Of a DNA stretch of 11,508 nt, positions 4,944 to 11,508 are shown one piece after another. Source of the stretch: Candidatus Altarchaeota archaeon (GTDB taxonomy: Archaea; Altiarchaeota; Altiarchaeia; IMC4; QMZM01); assembly GCA_015523055.1 (NCBI GenBank), contig WALD01000054.1, positions 1 to 11,508 on the forward strand, in the 5' to 3' direction. The position numbers and the translations under genes were made by a program. The notes under the pieces were generated by a model. The model had not been told where the DNA came from. It made no database searches and saw only the letters and a list, made by a program, of their open reading frames with translations. How positions within the stretch are numbered: the stretch's first letter is position 1; every line of letters starts with the position of its first letter.

Positions 4944-7418
4944 ATGGCAAAAATCCCATTATTCGTGATAATGACGCTAACAGTTTCTACTGTATGGGCA
5001 GCGGAATGGCCTGAATTCCTCTATGATGAAAAAAATTCCGGCTCCAGTGTCGTTGATGTCAATCCCGGGGTTCTTGTCTGGAAATATACTGCAAAAGACT
5101 GGTTTAAATCCTCGCCAATTGTGTATGGTGGAGCAGTTTATGCTACCTCCCTTAACGGCATCATCTATTCGTTAAATGCATCGGTGGGTTCCGTTGAATG
5201 GTCCCTTGATCTATGCAAAAGAATAGAATCCACCCCGGCAGCATCCAACGGTGCACTCTTTGTTGGGTGTTATGATGGATTCCTTTATGCGATAAACAGT
5301 AAGAGAGGTATTCTCTTATGGAGAAGCAGAACCGGCTCAGCAATACTTGGCTCGCCAGCGATTAAGAATGGCAGGGTCTTTGTCGGGTCTAATGATGGTA
5401 AGCTCTATGCCCTGAACGAGTCCAGCGGAGAGTTGATCTGGAGCTATGTAACCGGTGGGCAGGTGAGGTCATCCCCCTCTGTTTCTGACGGAAGAGTATT
5501 TGTCGGGTCTAATGATGGTAAGCTCTATTGTATAAACGAGTTCTCGGGAGACTTAATATGGATATACCAAACAGGTGATAAGATAATATCCTCCCCCACA
5601 GGAGCCAGAGGCAGAGTATTTATCGGCTCCAATGACAATAGAATCTATGCCCTCAATGAATCCACTGGTCAGTTAATCTGGACTTATCTAACCGGGGCGG
5701 ATGTTACCGGCTCGGCAGCAGTGTCCTGCAATAGAACCCTCATCGCGTCAAATGACAAAAAACTCTATGTCTTTGATGAATCAAATGGTGATCTAATATG
5801 GAGTTATTCGACAGACGGCTCTGTCACTGGTTCCCCTGCGATATCCAACGGAATGGTCTTTGTTGGGTCAAATGATAATAACCTCTATGCGTTCGGTCCT
5901 GTTTCTATGTTGCAGAAGAGCTGGTATAAATTCCGCTCTGATATCAGGAATACTGGCAGTGCTACCTCTGTGAATCTCTTTGACATCGGTCCCGGTAATC
6001 TGTCGCTTCTCTGGTCCTACCGGACAGAAGGCAGGGTGGAATCGTCTCCCGCTCTTGAGGATATCAACAATGATGGCAGTCTTGAGGTAATAATCGGTTC
6101 GGGAGATGGAAGATTATATGTTCTGACTTCTGATGGTAGCGAATTATGGCACTATAAAACAAACGGCTCTGTTCGCTCCTCACCCCTCGTATTTGATGTG
6201 AATTCTGATGGCAAGAAGGAAATTCTATTTGGCTCTGATGACGGGAATTTCTACTGCCTTGGAAATAATGGCAATGTACTGTGGGTCTATAAAACCGGGG
6301 GGAAGATTAAAGGCTCAGCTACTATAGCCAACATAGACCATAACCCTGACCTTGAGATAATCTTTGGTTCGGAGGATGGGAATCTTTATGTGCTCAGAAC
6401 AAACGGAAGAGAGAAATGGGTATATAACCCTCATGAAGGAATAGAATCCTCCCCTGCAATCGGGGATGTGAATTCCGATGGAATTCCAGAGATAGTCTTC
6501 GGTTCAAATAACAATCTGCTGTATGCAATATCCTATCCTCTGGCGAAGATATGGAGATTCCAGACAGGGGGTGATGTGGTCTCGTCTCCGGCAGCGGTAG
6601 ATATGGACATGGACGGAAAGTATGAGTTGATAACTGGCTCGGGGGATGGGACCCTTTATATGCTTCACTATAAGGAGATCCAGGGACCTTCCTTTAGAAA
6701 ATGCACTTCTTCAGGATGTCAGACCATCTACATAGAAACCTCAAAATTCTCGCCAAGCTGGAAATATGAAAGCTCTGGTCCGATAGTATCCTCCCCTGCA
6801 ATTGCAGACATAGACGGAGATGGTTTTATGGATGTGGTCTTTGGTTCATTTGACAGGAATATATATGCGGTGGATCACAGAGGTGAAAGGATATTCAGCT
6901 ATACAACAAATGCGAGGATTTCTTCCTCCCCGGCCATTGCAGACATAGATAATGACAACCGCCCGGACATAGTTATCGGTTCCCATGACATGAACCTGTA
7001 TGTAATAAACAGTACCGGAAGTGCAAGTTTCAGGTATAAAACAAATGGCTCAATAATTGGATCACCTGCAGTAGCAGATCTGGATAATGATGGCTTTCTT
7101 GAGATTGTATTTGGCTCAGAGGATGGAAGCGTGTATGTGTTGGGGTTCAGAGAGGACGACAGGGTGAAGACCATGGTCACGACAACACCAGTAGGCATAG
7201 CCACTACAATCCCGCCAATAATTACAAACACTACATCATCAAGCACCACAACGATAATGCCAGTAACTACCTCCGTTCAGGAAAAAACACACCCAGTTAA
7301 ACTAACCGCCCCTGCAACGGATGGGAAGGGTAACGGGTGGAGTGAGATAATCGGAATCATAGTCTTGTTTGTAGTAATTGGGTTGTTATACATCAGGAAA
7401 TGGAAGGCAAGATATTAA
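4944..7418 (+). CDS. Secreted, membrane-anchored double beta-propeller protein (PQQ-like plus FG-GAP/VCBS-like repeats)
   Basis: This 824-residue surface protein starts with a signal peptide (about 1-19, ending VSTVWA). Propeller 1 (about 21-325) has seven 40-residue PQQ/BamB-like repeats of the form SSP...GRVFVGSNDGKLYALNESSG..LIW. Propeller 2 (about 326-740) has eight similar repeats, each lengthened by a calcium-type loop such as DINNDG, DVNSDG, DMDMDG or DIDGDG; one, DHNPD, is degenerate. Each propeller opens with the same kind of motif: WPEFLYDEKNSGS and W327-YKFRSDIRNTGS. A roughly 30-residue insert in propeller 2 carries C587 and C592. Then come a Thr/Ser/Pro-rich stalk (about 743-790), a membrane helix (802-817) and a basic tail RKWKARY, so the bulk lies outside the cell. 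I count at least nine N-x-S/T sequons. The PQQ name refers to the fold; no cofactor-binding residues are evident, and binding or scaffold roles are more likely than dehydrogenase activity. The stop of the GT2 gene is one base upstream. Confidence 0.88.
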   Translation: MAKIPLFVIMTLTVSTVWAAEWPEFLYDEKNSGSSVVDVNPGVLVWKYTAKDWFKSSPIVYGGAVYATSLNGIIYSLNASVGSVEWSLDLCKRIESTPAASNGALFVGCYDGFLYAINSKRGILLWRSRTGSAILGSPAIKNGRVFVGSNDGKLYALNESSGELIWSYVTGGQVRSSPSVSDGRVFVGSNDGKLYCINEFSGDLIWIYQTGDKIISSPTGARGRVFIGSNDNRIYALNESTGQLIWTYLTGADVTGSAAVSCNRTLIASNDKKLYVFDESNGDLIWSYSTDGSVTGSPAISNGMVFVGSNDNNLYAFGPVSMLQKSWYKFRSDIRNTGSATSVNLFDIGPGNLSLLWSYRTEGRVESSPALEDINNDGSLEVIIGSGDGRLYVLTSDGSELWHYKTNGSVRSSPLVFDVNSDGKKEILFGSDDGNFYCLGNNGNVLWVYKTGGKIKGSATIANIDHNPDLEIIFGSEDGNLYVLRTNGREKWVYNPHEGIESSPAIGDVNSDGIPEIVFGSNNNLLYAISYPLAKIWRFQTGGDVVSSPAAVDMDMDGKYELITGSGDGTLYMLHYKEIQGPSFRKCTSSGCQTIYIETSKFSPSWKYESSGPIVSSPAIADIDGDGFMDVVFGSFDRNIYAVDHRGERIFSYTTNARISSSPAIADIDNDNRPDIVIGSHDMNLYVINSTGSASFRYKTNGSIIGSPAVADLDNDGFLEIVFGSEDGSVYVLGFREDDRVKTMVTTTPVGIATTIPPIITNTTSSSTTTIMPVTTSVQEKTHPVKLTAPATDGKGNGWSEIIGIIVLFVVIGLLYIRKWKARY
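5379..5528 (+). repeat. Tandem 120-bp coding repeats with a 30-bp exact copy
   Basis: The 30-base stretch at 5379-5408 (beginning TTTGTCGGGTCTAATG) is repeated exactly at 5499-5528, one 40-codon propeller repeat later. Flanking codons have diverged, so only the core strand (VGSNDGKLY) is identical in DNA. The exact match suggests fairly recent blade duplication or gene conversion within propeller 1. Confidence 0.85.
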
Positions 7419-7424
7419 GAAACC

Positions 7425-7432
7425 AAATATAA
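7425..7432 (+). promoter_or_regulatory. TATA box for enolase
   Basis: AAATATAA, preceded by AACC that may act as part of a BRE, is centred 26 bp before the enolase ATG at 7455. It begins 7 bases after the stop of the propeller gene, so enolase most likely has its own leaderless transcript and does not depend on read-through. Confidence 0.6.
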
Positions 7433-7454
7433 CCTTTCCATTATAATACATATT

Positions 7455-8720
7455 ATGGCTTTTGAAATTCAGTCAATCATGGCTAGGGAGGTTCTTGACT
7501 CCAGAGGGAATCCTACCATTGAGGTTGAGGTCAGAACGAAACAGGGAATCTCTAGAGCGATGGTTCCTTCCGGGGCCAGTACTGGAATCCACGAGGCGAT
7601 TGAGTTACGGGATGGAGGTAAAAGATTTTTAGGGAAAGGCGTGCAGAAGGCCGTTGATAATGTCAACAAAATAATCTCCAATGAACTGAAGGGTAGAGAA
7701 TGCACCGAGCAGCGAGAAATTGATATGGCAATGATTGAAATTGATGGGACAGAGAACAAATCAAGGCTCGGGGCGAATGCAATCCTTGGAGTGAGCATGG
7801 CCGTCTGCAGGGCTTCAGCTCTTGAGCTTGAAATCCCCCTTTATGAGCGGATTGCTGGGCTGTCAGGCAACAAGAAACTCATTCTTCCAACCCCGGCAAT
7901 GAATGTAATCAACGGTGGGGTTCATGCCGGAAACTCTCTTGATATTCAGGAGTATATGATTCTTCCTGTAGGGGCAGAGAGTTTCAGCGAGGGTGTAAGA
8001 TTGTGTGCTGAGGTTTATCAGACGCTTAAAGGCATAATCAGAGAGCGGTATGGGAAAAATGCAATCAATGTGGGAGACGAAGGGGGTTTCGCCCCTCCTC
8101 TCTCTCACGCAGAAGAACCCTTTGAGCTGATCCTGAAAGCTGTCAGGGAGGTTGGTTATGAACATGAGATTAAGCTTGGGATAGACGCAGCTGCATCAGA
8201 ATTCTATTCCAATACGGGATATAGGATTGAAGGCAGGGAACTTTCGGGTGATGAATTAATGGAATTCTATAAAGACCTTATTGAGAACTATCCGATAATC
8301 TCGGTAGAGGACATATACGCGCAGGACGACTGGTATCCCTGGCAGAATTTCACAGGGATTTTTGGTGATAGGGTGGAGATAGTGGGTGACGACCTCCTTG
8401 TTACTAATGTTAAAAGAATCAAAAAGGCAATAGAATCAAAAGCCTGTAATGCCCTGCTCCTGAAGATAAACCAGATTGGAACAATAACGGAGACGATAGA
8501 CGCTGCGAGGCTTTCCCGGAATAATGGATGGAGGGTAATGGTTTCGCACCGCTCCGGAGAAACAGAGGATTCATTCATAGCCGACCTTTCTGTTGGTCTG
8601 GGAACAGGACAGATAAAATCAGGAGGGCCCTGCAGATCTGAAAGAAATGCAAAGTACAACCAGTTGCTCAGGATAGAAGATGAGCTCGGCGAGAACGCTA
8701 AATATCAGGGGATGATATGA
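7455..8720 (+). CDS. eno: Enolase (phosphopyruvate hydratase)
   Basis: Enolase interconverts 2-phosphoglycerate and phosphoenolpyruvate in cytoplasmic glycolysis and gluconeogenesis. The 421-residue protein is full length for the family. The N-terminal signature AREVLDSRGNPT is followed by the PSGASTG mobile loop. Active-site residues are present: E166 (DIQEYM), E209 (GDEGGF), metal ligands D244 (GIDAAAS), E285 (SVEDIY) and D312 (VGDD), K337 (LKINQIGT), H365-R366-S367 (SHRSGETED) and K388 (GQIKSG). The ATG is supported by a TATA box 26 bp upstream, and no Shine-Dalgarno is visible, consistent with leaderless expression. The 3' end faces priS with a 38-bp spacer in which I see no T-rich terminator. 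Nothing suggests loss of function. Confidence 0.97.
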   Translation: MAFEIQSIMAREVLDSRGNPTIEVEVRTKQGISRAMVPSGASTGIHEAIELRDGGKRFLGKGVQKAVDNVNKIISNELKGRECTEQREIDMAMIEIDGTENKSRLGANAILGVSMAVCRASALELEIPLYERIAGLSGNKKLILPTPAMNVINGGVHAGNSLDIQEYMILPVGAESFSEGVRLCAEVYQTLKGIIRERYGKNAINVGDEGGFAPPLSHAEEPFELILKAVREVGYEHEIKLGIDAAASEFYSNTGYRIEGRELSGDELMEFYKDLIENYPIISVEDIYAQDDWYPWQNFTGIFGDRVEIVGDDLLVTNVKRIKKAIESKACNALLLKINQIGTITETIDAARLSRNNGWRVMVSHRSGETEDSFIADLSVGLGTGQIKSGGPCRSERNAKYNQLLRIEDELGENAKYQGMI

Positions 8721-8758
8721 GGAAAGAGGAATCCACTATCTCTCCCGGAAGGCAAGTA

Positions 8759-9964
8759 TTACCCCGGAGCCTCACCGCATCCCTTTAGCATCAGATAAAT
8801 CGCACAGTACTCAGGGATTCTGACCCTACCAGAGAATGGACCAAACCTGTTCTCGTTAAGATCAAACTCCGGAACCTTTTTGTTCAATTCAATCTCTACC
8901 TCCTCATCGGAGAATGCGATTGAATCCACGAGGGGGTTGAATTCATCAATATTCCTGACAATGCTTGCCTTCAGCCCGGTCCCGCCGTGAAGGCTGTCGG
9001 GCAGCCTCATCAGTCTTGAGGTATCTATTGTTACCATCCTGTCCGTGTCCTCAGATGCGAGGGCCTTTACAGCTTTCTCGTGGATTATTCTGTCAACAAG
9101 GGGGGAACTTACATTCCTTATGAAAAATCCCTGCCCAGCATTGGTTGGTGAACCACTTATTGTCACAATCTCGGGTATATAGTTATACCTACCAAGCTCA
9201 ATTTCCCTTAGAATTCTTTCTTTGTTATCATAAATCTCCTTCGCCTTCTTTTCACCTATCCCTTTCACACCTTCCAGTTCCTTTATGCCCGAATCTCTGA
9301 TAAAATTGTAAAGCCCTGAATAGATTATTCCTGCCCAGCCCTTGTCCGACGATCTTGGACCTTTTATCACATTAACACTCCTTCCCTTACCACTGGAGGT
9401 GGTGACGGCTTTATCCCATCTGAAGAATTCTTTAACCTCAAGATTCCCGCTTACATAATCAACAATCTCTCTCCTCTCCTCTCTACCAAGCCATCTGATT
9501 TCCTCATTTCTTATTCGCAGGTGATAGCCCTTGCTGCCGGAGAAATTTATTTCTATATCTCTTTCTGAAAATCCAAAATCATTTTTGAGGAATTCTACCA
9601 GGTTTAATGCCTCTCTCTTGACCTCATCCATCCTCTCCGAGTTGAGGAATTCCATTGGCATGTCGAGGTCAAATACAAGATCAGCCCCAAGCCATTTTTT
9701 TCTGCTCATTGGCCGATTGGCAGGAAAGTCATAGTATGCTGAGGAGTAGGATATGTAAAACGGTGCCTCCCGCTTCATAAAGTCTTCCAGCTCGGCGGGA
9801 TTTCTGAATGCCCTGTGTCTTGCCCTGATTTTTGACTCCAGCGTTCCGAACCCGAACTCCCGCCGGGTAATGCCCGGGGGGGCAGGCACTCTGTTTTTCC
9901 GGTAGTATTCCTTAAACCTGCTGCGGAGAAAAATCTTTGTGGAGGTGTTCATAATATTTTCCAT
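8759..9964 (-). CDS. priS: DNA primase small (catalytic) subunit PriS
   Basis: PriS is the catalytic subunit of the archaeal/eukaryal-type primase, making primers for replication together with PriL, which is not in this window. The protein is 401 residues. The catalytic acidic pair is D99 and D101 in LVFDLD. The phosphate-binding motif SGSKGYH is at 142-148. The third conserved acid is D314 in VTIDTSRLMRLPDSLHGGTG, with H326 in SLHG. A helix-hairpin-helix-like insert (about 230-245, LEGVKGIGEKKAKEIY) and the C-terminal RIPEYCAIYL resemble the Methanosarcina-type enzyme as I recall it. No CxxC-type zinc motif is seen between the acidic pair and SGSKGYH. A strong TATA box lies about 30 bp upstream of the ATG at 9964. 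A second ATG at 9952 (MNTSTKIF) is an equally plausible start and fits the family N-terminus better. The stop lies 38 bp from the convergent enolase gene. Confidence 0.95.
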   Translation of the reverse strand: MENIMNTSTKIFLRSRFKEYYRKNRVPAPPGITRREFGFGTLESKIRARHRAFRNPAELEDFMKREAPFYISYSSAYYDFPANRPMSRKKWLGADLVFDLDMPMEFLNSERMDEVKREALNLVEFLKNDFGFSERDIEINFSGSKGYHLRIRNEEIRWLGREERREIVDYVSGNLEVKEFFRWDKAVTTSSGKGRSVNVIKGPRSSDKGWAGIIYSGLYNFIRDSGIKELEGVKGIGEKKAKEIYDNKERILREIELGRYNYIPEIVTISGSPTNAGQGFFIRNVSSPLVDRIIHEKAVKALASEDTDRMVTIDTSRLMRLPDSLHGGTGLKASIVRNIDEFNPLVDSIAFSDEEVEIELNKKVPEFDLNENRFGPFSGRVRIPEYCAIYLMLKGCGEAPG

Positions 9965-9990
9965 ATAACCCTTACTTTACCATGCTTTAA

Positions 9991-9998
9991 TTTATATA
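9991..9998 (-). promoter_or_regulatory. TATA box for priS
   Basis: The minus strand reads GG-TATATAAA-TT here, close to the archaeal consensus. A transcript starting about 26 bp from its centre would begin near 9968, four bases before the ATG at 9964 and 16 before the alternative ATG at 9952. This suggests priS has its own promoter in the 68-bp gap after the DUF763 gene. Confidence 0.65.
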
Positions 9999-10032
9999 CC
10001 TGAAGGTGCATATATCGGGCATCAAAACCGGA

Positions 10033-11166
10033 CTATCCCTGAACAAACTCGTGCAGCCTCTTTATTGCATAGAGTTTTTCTTTCCTGCCAATTTTTGCCT
10101 GCTCCACTGCATCCCTTAGATTCAGGATAGAATTATCATAAACCCTTCTCTGCACCGGGAACGGAAATGAATCCTTCCCCCCATGCGTAAAGCTGTATTT
10201 GACCGGATCCTCCCAGCTTGGCTCCGTTCCATAGAGAAGATCTGAAATCAAGGCAAGAGCACGAATTCTCTTTGGGCCCATCCCTCGCAGTGATATTAAT
10301 TCCTCATAGCTCTCTGGCTGAATCTCATAGGCCTTTCTGATGACCTCCATCCCTGCCTTGCCAACATCTATATCCAGAACAGGGTGATGTTCTGGCATGG
10401 TGAATTCCCGCCACGCAGGGATCCCCGCCGGGTGGAATTCCTGCTCAAACTCCATCAACCCCTTCTGGGGATTCTTATTGAGAAATTTTTCGATATGGAC
10501 CGGATTATCTTTTACCAGATCCAGACTGACCTTCCTCGTCTCCTTACTGTCCTTCGCTGTGAGGTTGAGAACCTTTTCTTCTTTTCGATCGCAAGAGATT
10601 CCTGCATGGGGCTCATCAACAAACCCTTTAACCTCTTCACCAAGCCAGTGATACCTCCTTGCATAGGACTCGTTCATCCCCTGCTGCACAACAGCCCATT
10701 TTCCCTTCTCGGTAAAGAAGAAGGAGTGGTGATACAGCTGATAGGAATCCTGGACGCAGGTGTTGTCGACCCTGGCTGATAGTTTGCTTGCATGGATTAA
10801 CTCATCGGTTCTTCTGCTGGATAAAGAGAATATATCAGATGCCCTCTCTATATCGCCGGGCGTTTTTCTGGACGTGCCTCCTTTACCACCGCAGACTGCT
10901 ACTCCAAATTTCTCTGCATCTATGGCAGCCTTCAGCGCCCCGGTTGTTACGGTAGTCGTACCACTCGCATGCCAGTCGAATCCAAGCACGCAGCTAAACG
11001 CCTGAAACCAGTAGGGGTTGGAAATTCTCCTGAGGAATTCCTCCTGGCCGTATTCATAGATTATTATCTCTGATACCTCCCTAGCCAGCTTCACCATCCG
11101 GTTGAATAGCCATCTGGGTGCCTTGCCCCCATGCAACGGTAGATTAACTACCCCTGTTCTTTTCAT
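10033..11166 (-). CDS. DUF763 family protein of unknown function, with HhH-like motif
   Basis: I recognise this 377-residue protein as DUF763 by its start MKRTGVVNLPLHGG and its conserved blocks; no biochemical function is known to me. Conserved-looking segments are DWHASGTTT (64-72), GGKGGTSRKTP (93-103), SYQLYHHSFFF (141-151), DEPHAGI (184-190) and HHPVLDIDVGK (260-270). A helix-hairpin-helix-like element (288-313, ISLRGMGPKRIRALALISDLLYG) suggests contact with nucleic acid, an inference only. No signal peptide or membrane helix is seen, so it is cytoplasmic. The frame can be extended by one codon to a TTG at 11169, but the ATG at 11166 gives the family's usual MKRTG start and lies about 28 bp from a TATA-like box. 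It sits between aIF6 and PriS genes on the same strand. The many invariant-looking His, Asp and Lys residues are compatible with an enzyme. Confidence 0.85.
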   Translation of the reverse strand: MKRTGVVNLPLHGGKAPRWLFNRMVKLAREVSEIIIYEYGQEEFLRRISNPYWFQAFSCVLGFDWHASGTTTVTTGALKAAIDAEKFGVAVCGGKGGTSRKTPGDIERASDIFSLSSRRTDELIHASKLSARVDNTCVQDSYQLYHHSFFFTEKGKWAVVQQGMNESYARRYHWLGEEVKGFVDEPHAGISCDRKEEKVLNLTAKDSKETRKVSLDLVKDNPVHIEKFLNKNPQKGLMEFEQEFHPAGIPAWREFTMPEHHPVLDIDVGKAGMEVIRKAYEIQPESYEELISLRGMGPKRIRALALISDLLYGTEPSWEDPVKYSFTHGGKDSFPFPVQRRVYDNSILNLRDAVEQAKIGRKEKLYAIKRLHEFVQG

Positions 11167-11190
11167 CAATTAGAATTAATACTCCTTCTT

Positions 11191-11197
11191 GATAAAA
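11191..11197 (-). promoter_or_regulatory. TATA-like box for the DUF763 gene
   Basis: The minus strand reads CC-TTTTATC, centred about 28 bp before the ATG at 11166. An AAGGAG downstream of it ends 15 bases before the ATG, too far for a normal Shine-Dalgarno. The gap to the upstream aIF6 stop is 59 bp, so independent transcription is plausible, though read-through from the aIF6 gene cannot be excluded. Confidence 0.4.
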
Positions 11198-11225
11198 GGA
11201 GAGAGCATAGGAAAGGTGAGAATAC

Positions 11226-11508
11226 TTACTCCAGGAATCCAAGGGCTTCATCAACCCTGCCAAGCTCTATTCCTGTAGTGCCTGACCCCGCCAGATACCC
11301 GTTGGTGTTGGCGATCAATCCTGTCTTTACGAAGGGAAAGCCGAAATTTACACTCCCTGTTTTACCCTCAACCCCGAATACCTTTTTCAGTACTCTCATG
11401 TCATCCTCTGCTCCGGGGTGGGCTATAAAGCCGTTGTTCGTTGCTAAGCAGCAGGAACCCACCTCTTCATGACCTGCAATCTCCATGACCCTTGCCTTGA
11501 CCCCGAGG
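11226..11508 (-). CDS. eif6: Translation initiation factor aIF6, C-terminal part (gene runs off the window)
   Basis: aIF6 binds the large ribosomal subunit and blocks premature joining of the small subunit. Only the last 93 or so residues are present, and the frame stays open to the window edge, so the first internal Met (codon at 11484-11486) is not the start. The sequence VGSCCLATNNGFIAHPGAED, then VNFGFPFVKTGLIANTNGYL, then GSGTTGIELGRVDEALGFLE matches the repeated-pentein layout of aIF6: VGS...TNxGxLxHP...IANxxG...GxxTTGxEL..VxxALG. It ends normally with TAA at 11226-11228. The DUF763 gene follows 59 bp downstream on the same strand. Confidence 0.93.
   Translation of the reverse strand, partial: LGVKARVMEIAGHEEVGSCCLATNNGFIAHPGAEDDMRVLKKVFGVEGKTGSVNFGFPFVKTGLIANTNGYLAGSGTTGIELGRVDEALGFLE

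Noticed and set aside
5260..5900. Regularly spaced repeats resembling a CRISPR or tandem array
   Set aside because: The 120-bp period equals the 40-residue propeller blade, the frame is open throughout, and copies diverge as coding repeats do.
8288..8659. Long open frame on the minus strand opposite enolase
   Set aside because: It lies wholly inside eno, has no recognisable motifs and no promoter; it is a shadow of the real gene. Similar antisense frames over mcm, the GT-C gene, the propeller gene and the DUF763 gene were rejected for the same reason.
9229..9275. HhH-like insert in PriS as a novel fusion
   Set aside because: Methanosarcina-type PriS, as I recall it, has a similar segment at the same place, so it is probably ordinary for the lineage.
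9520..9660. Missing zinc-binding cysteines in PriS
   Set aside because: Pyrococcus PriS has a CxxC-type zinc motif here, but other euryarchaeal PriS proteins lack it as I recall, so it is not evidence of decay; the catalytic residues are intact.
11167..11169. TTG start giving the DUF763 protein one extra residue
   Set aside because: The adjacent ATG at 11166 gives the usual MKRTG start and is well placed relative to the TATA-like box.
11226..11486. An 86-residue ORF beginning at an internal Met at the window edge
   Set aside because: The frame stays open to base 11508 and matches the C-terminal part of aIF6, so the Met is internal and the gene is simply cut by the window.

Overview
The window is archaeal chromosomal DNA, most likely from a euryarchaeon. 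The informational genes are of archaeal type: an intein-bearing MCM helicase, the small primase subunit PriS and translation factor aIF6. Start codons lie about 26 bp downstream of TATA-like boxes, which suggests leaderless transcription, and one internal operon gene has a Shine-Dalgarno-like element instead. The PriS resembles the Methanosarcina-type primase as I remember it, so a methanogen- or ANME-related lineage is a reasonable but weak guess. Base composition is moderate, roughly 43-45% GC by eye.

Layout. Bases 1-2424 (+) hold the 3' part of mcm, interrupted by a 529-residue intein (31-1617) inserted between EQQ and the T of the conserved MEQQT segment. A short convergent spacer with inverted repeats (2425-2505) separates it from a minus-strand GT-C membrane glycosyltransferase (2506-4197). 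Only 31 bp separate that gene from a divergent dolichol-phosphate-mannose-synthase-like GT2 gene (4229-4942). One base after the GT2 stop begins a large secreted, membrane-anchored double beta-propeller protein (4944-7418). Enolase follows with its own promoter (7455-8720). Then come three minus-strand genes, read in the order aIF6 (partial, 11226-11508), DUF763 protein (10033-11166) and PriS (8759-9964). PriS converges on enolase.

How the genes fit together. MCM and PriS are core replisome parts and aIF6 is a ribosome factor. The GT2 enzyme probably makes a polyprenyl-phosphate sugar, the type of donor used by GT-C enzymes such as its divergent neighbour. The propeller protein, probably co-transcribed with GT2, has a signal peptide, a Thr-rich stalk, at least nine N-x-S/T sequons and a C-terminal membrane anchor, so it is a plausible glycosylated surface protein. 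Enolase is ordinary glycolysis/gluconeogenesis.

Most worth a second look: (1) the MCM intein keeps its splicing residues but has lost the acidic residue of its second LAGLIDADG motif and carries an embedded helix-turn-helix; (2) a 31-bp divergent promoter has mirror-image TATA-like boxes, each abutting the other gene's start codon; (3) GAATTC occurs 26 times in 11.5 kb; (4) the surface protein is built from two related propellers, only one with calcium-type loops. No gene-free stretch exceeds 300 bases. I saw no tRNA, rRNA, CRISPR array or transposon.
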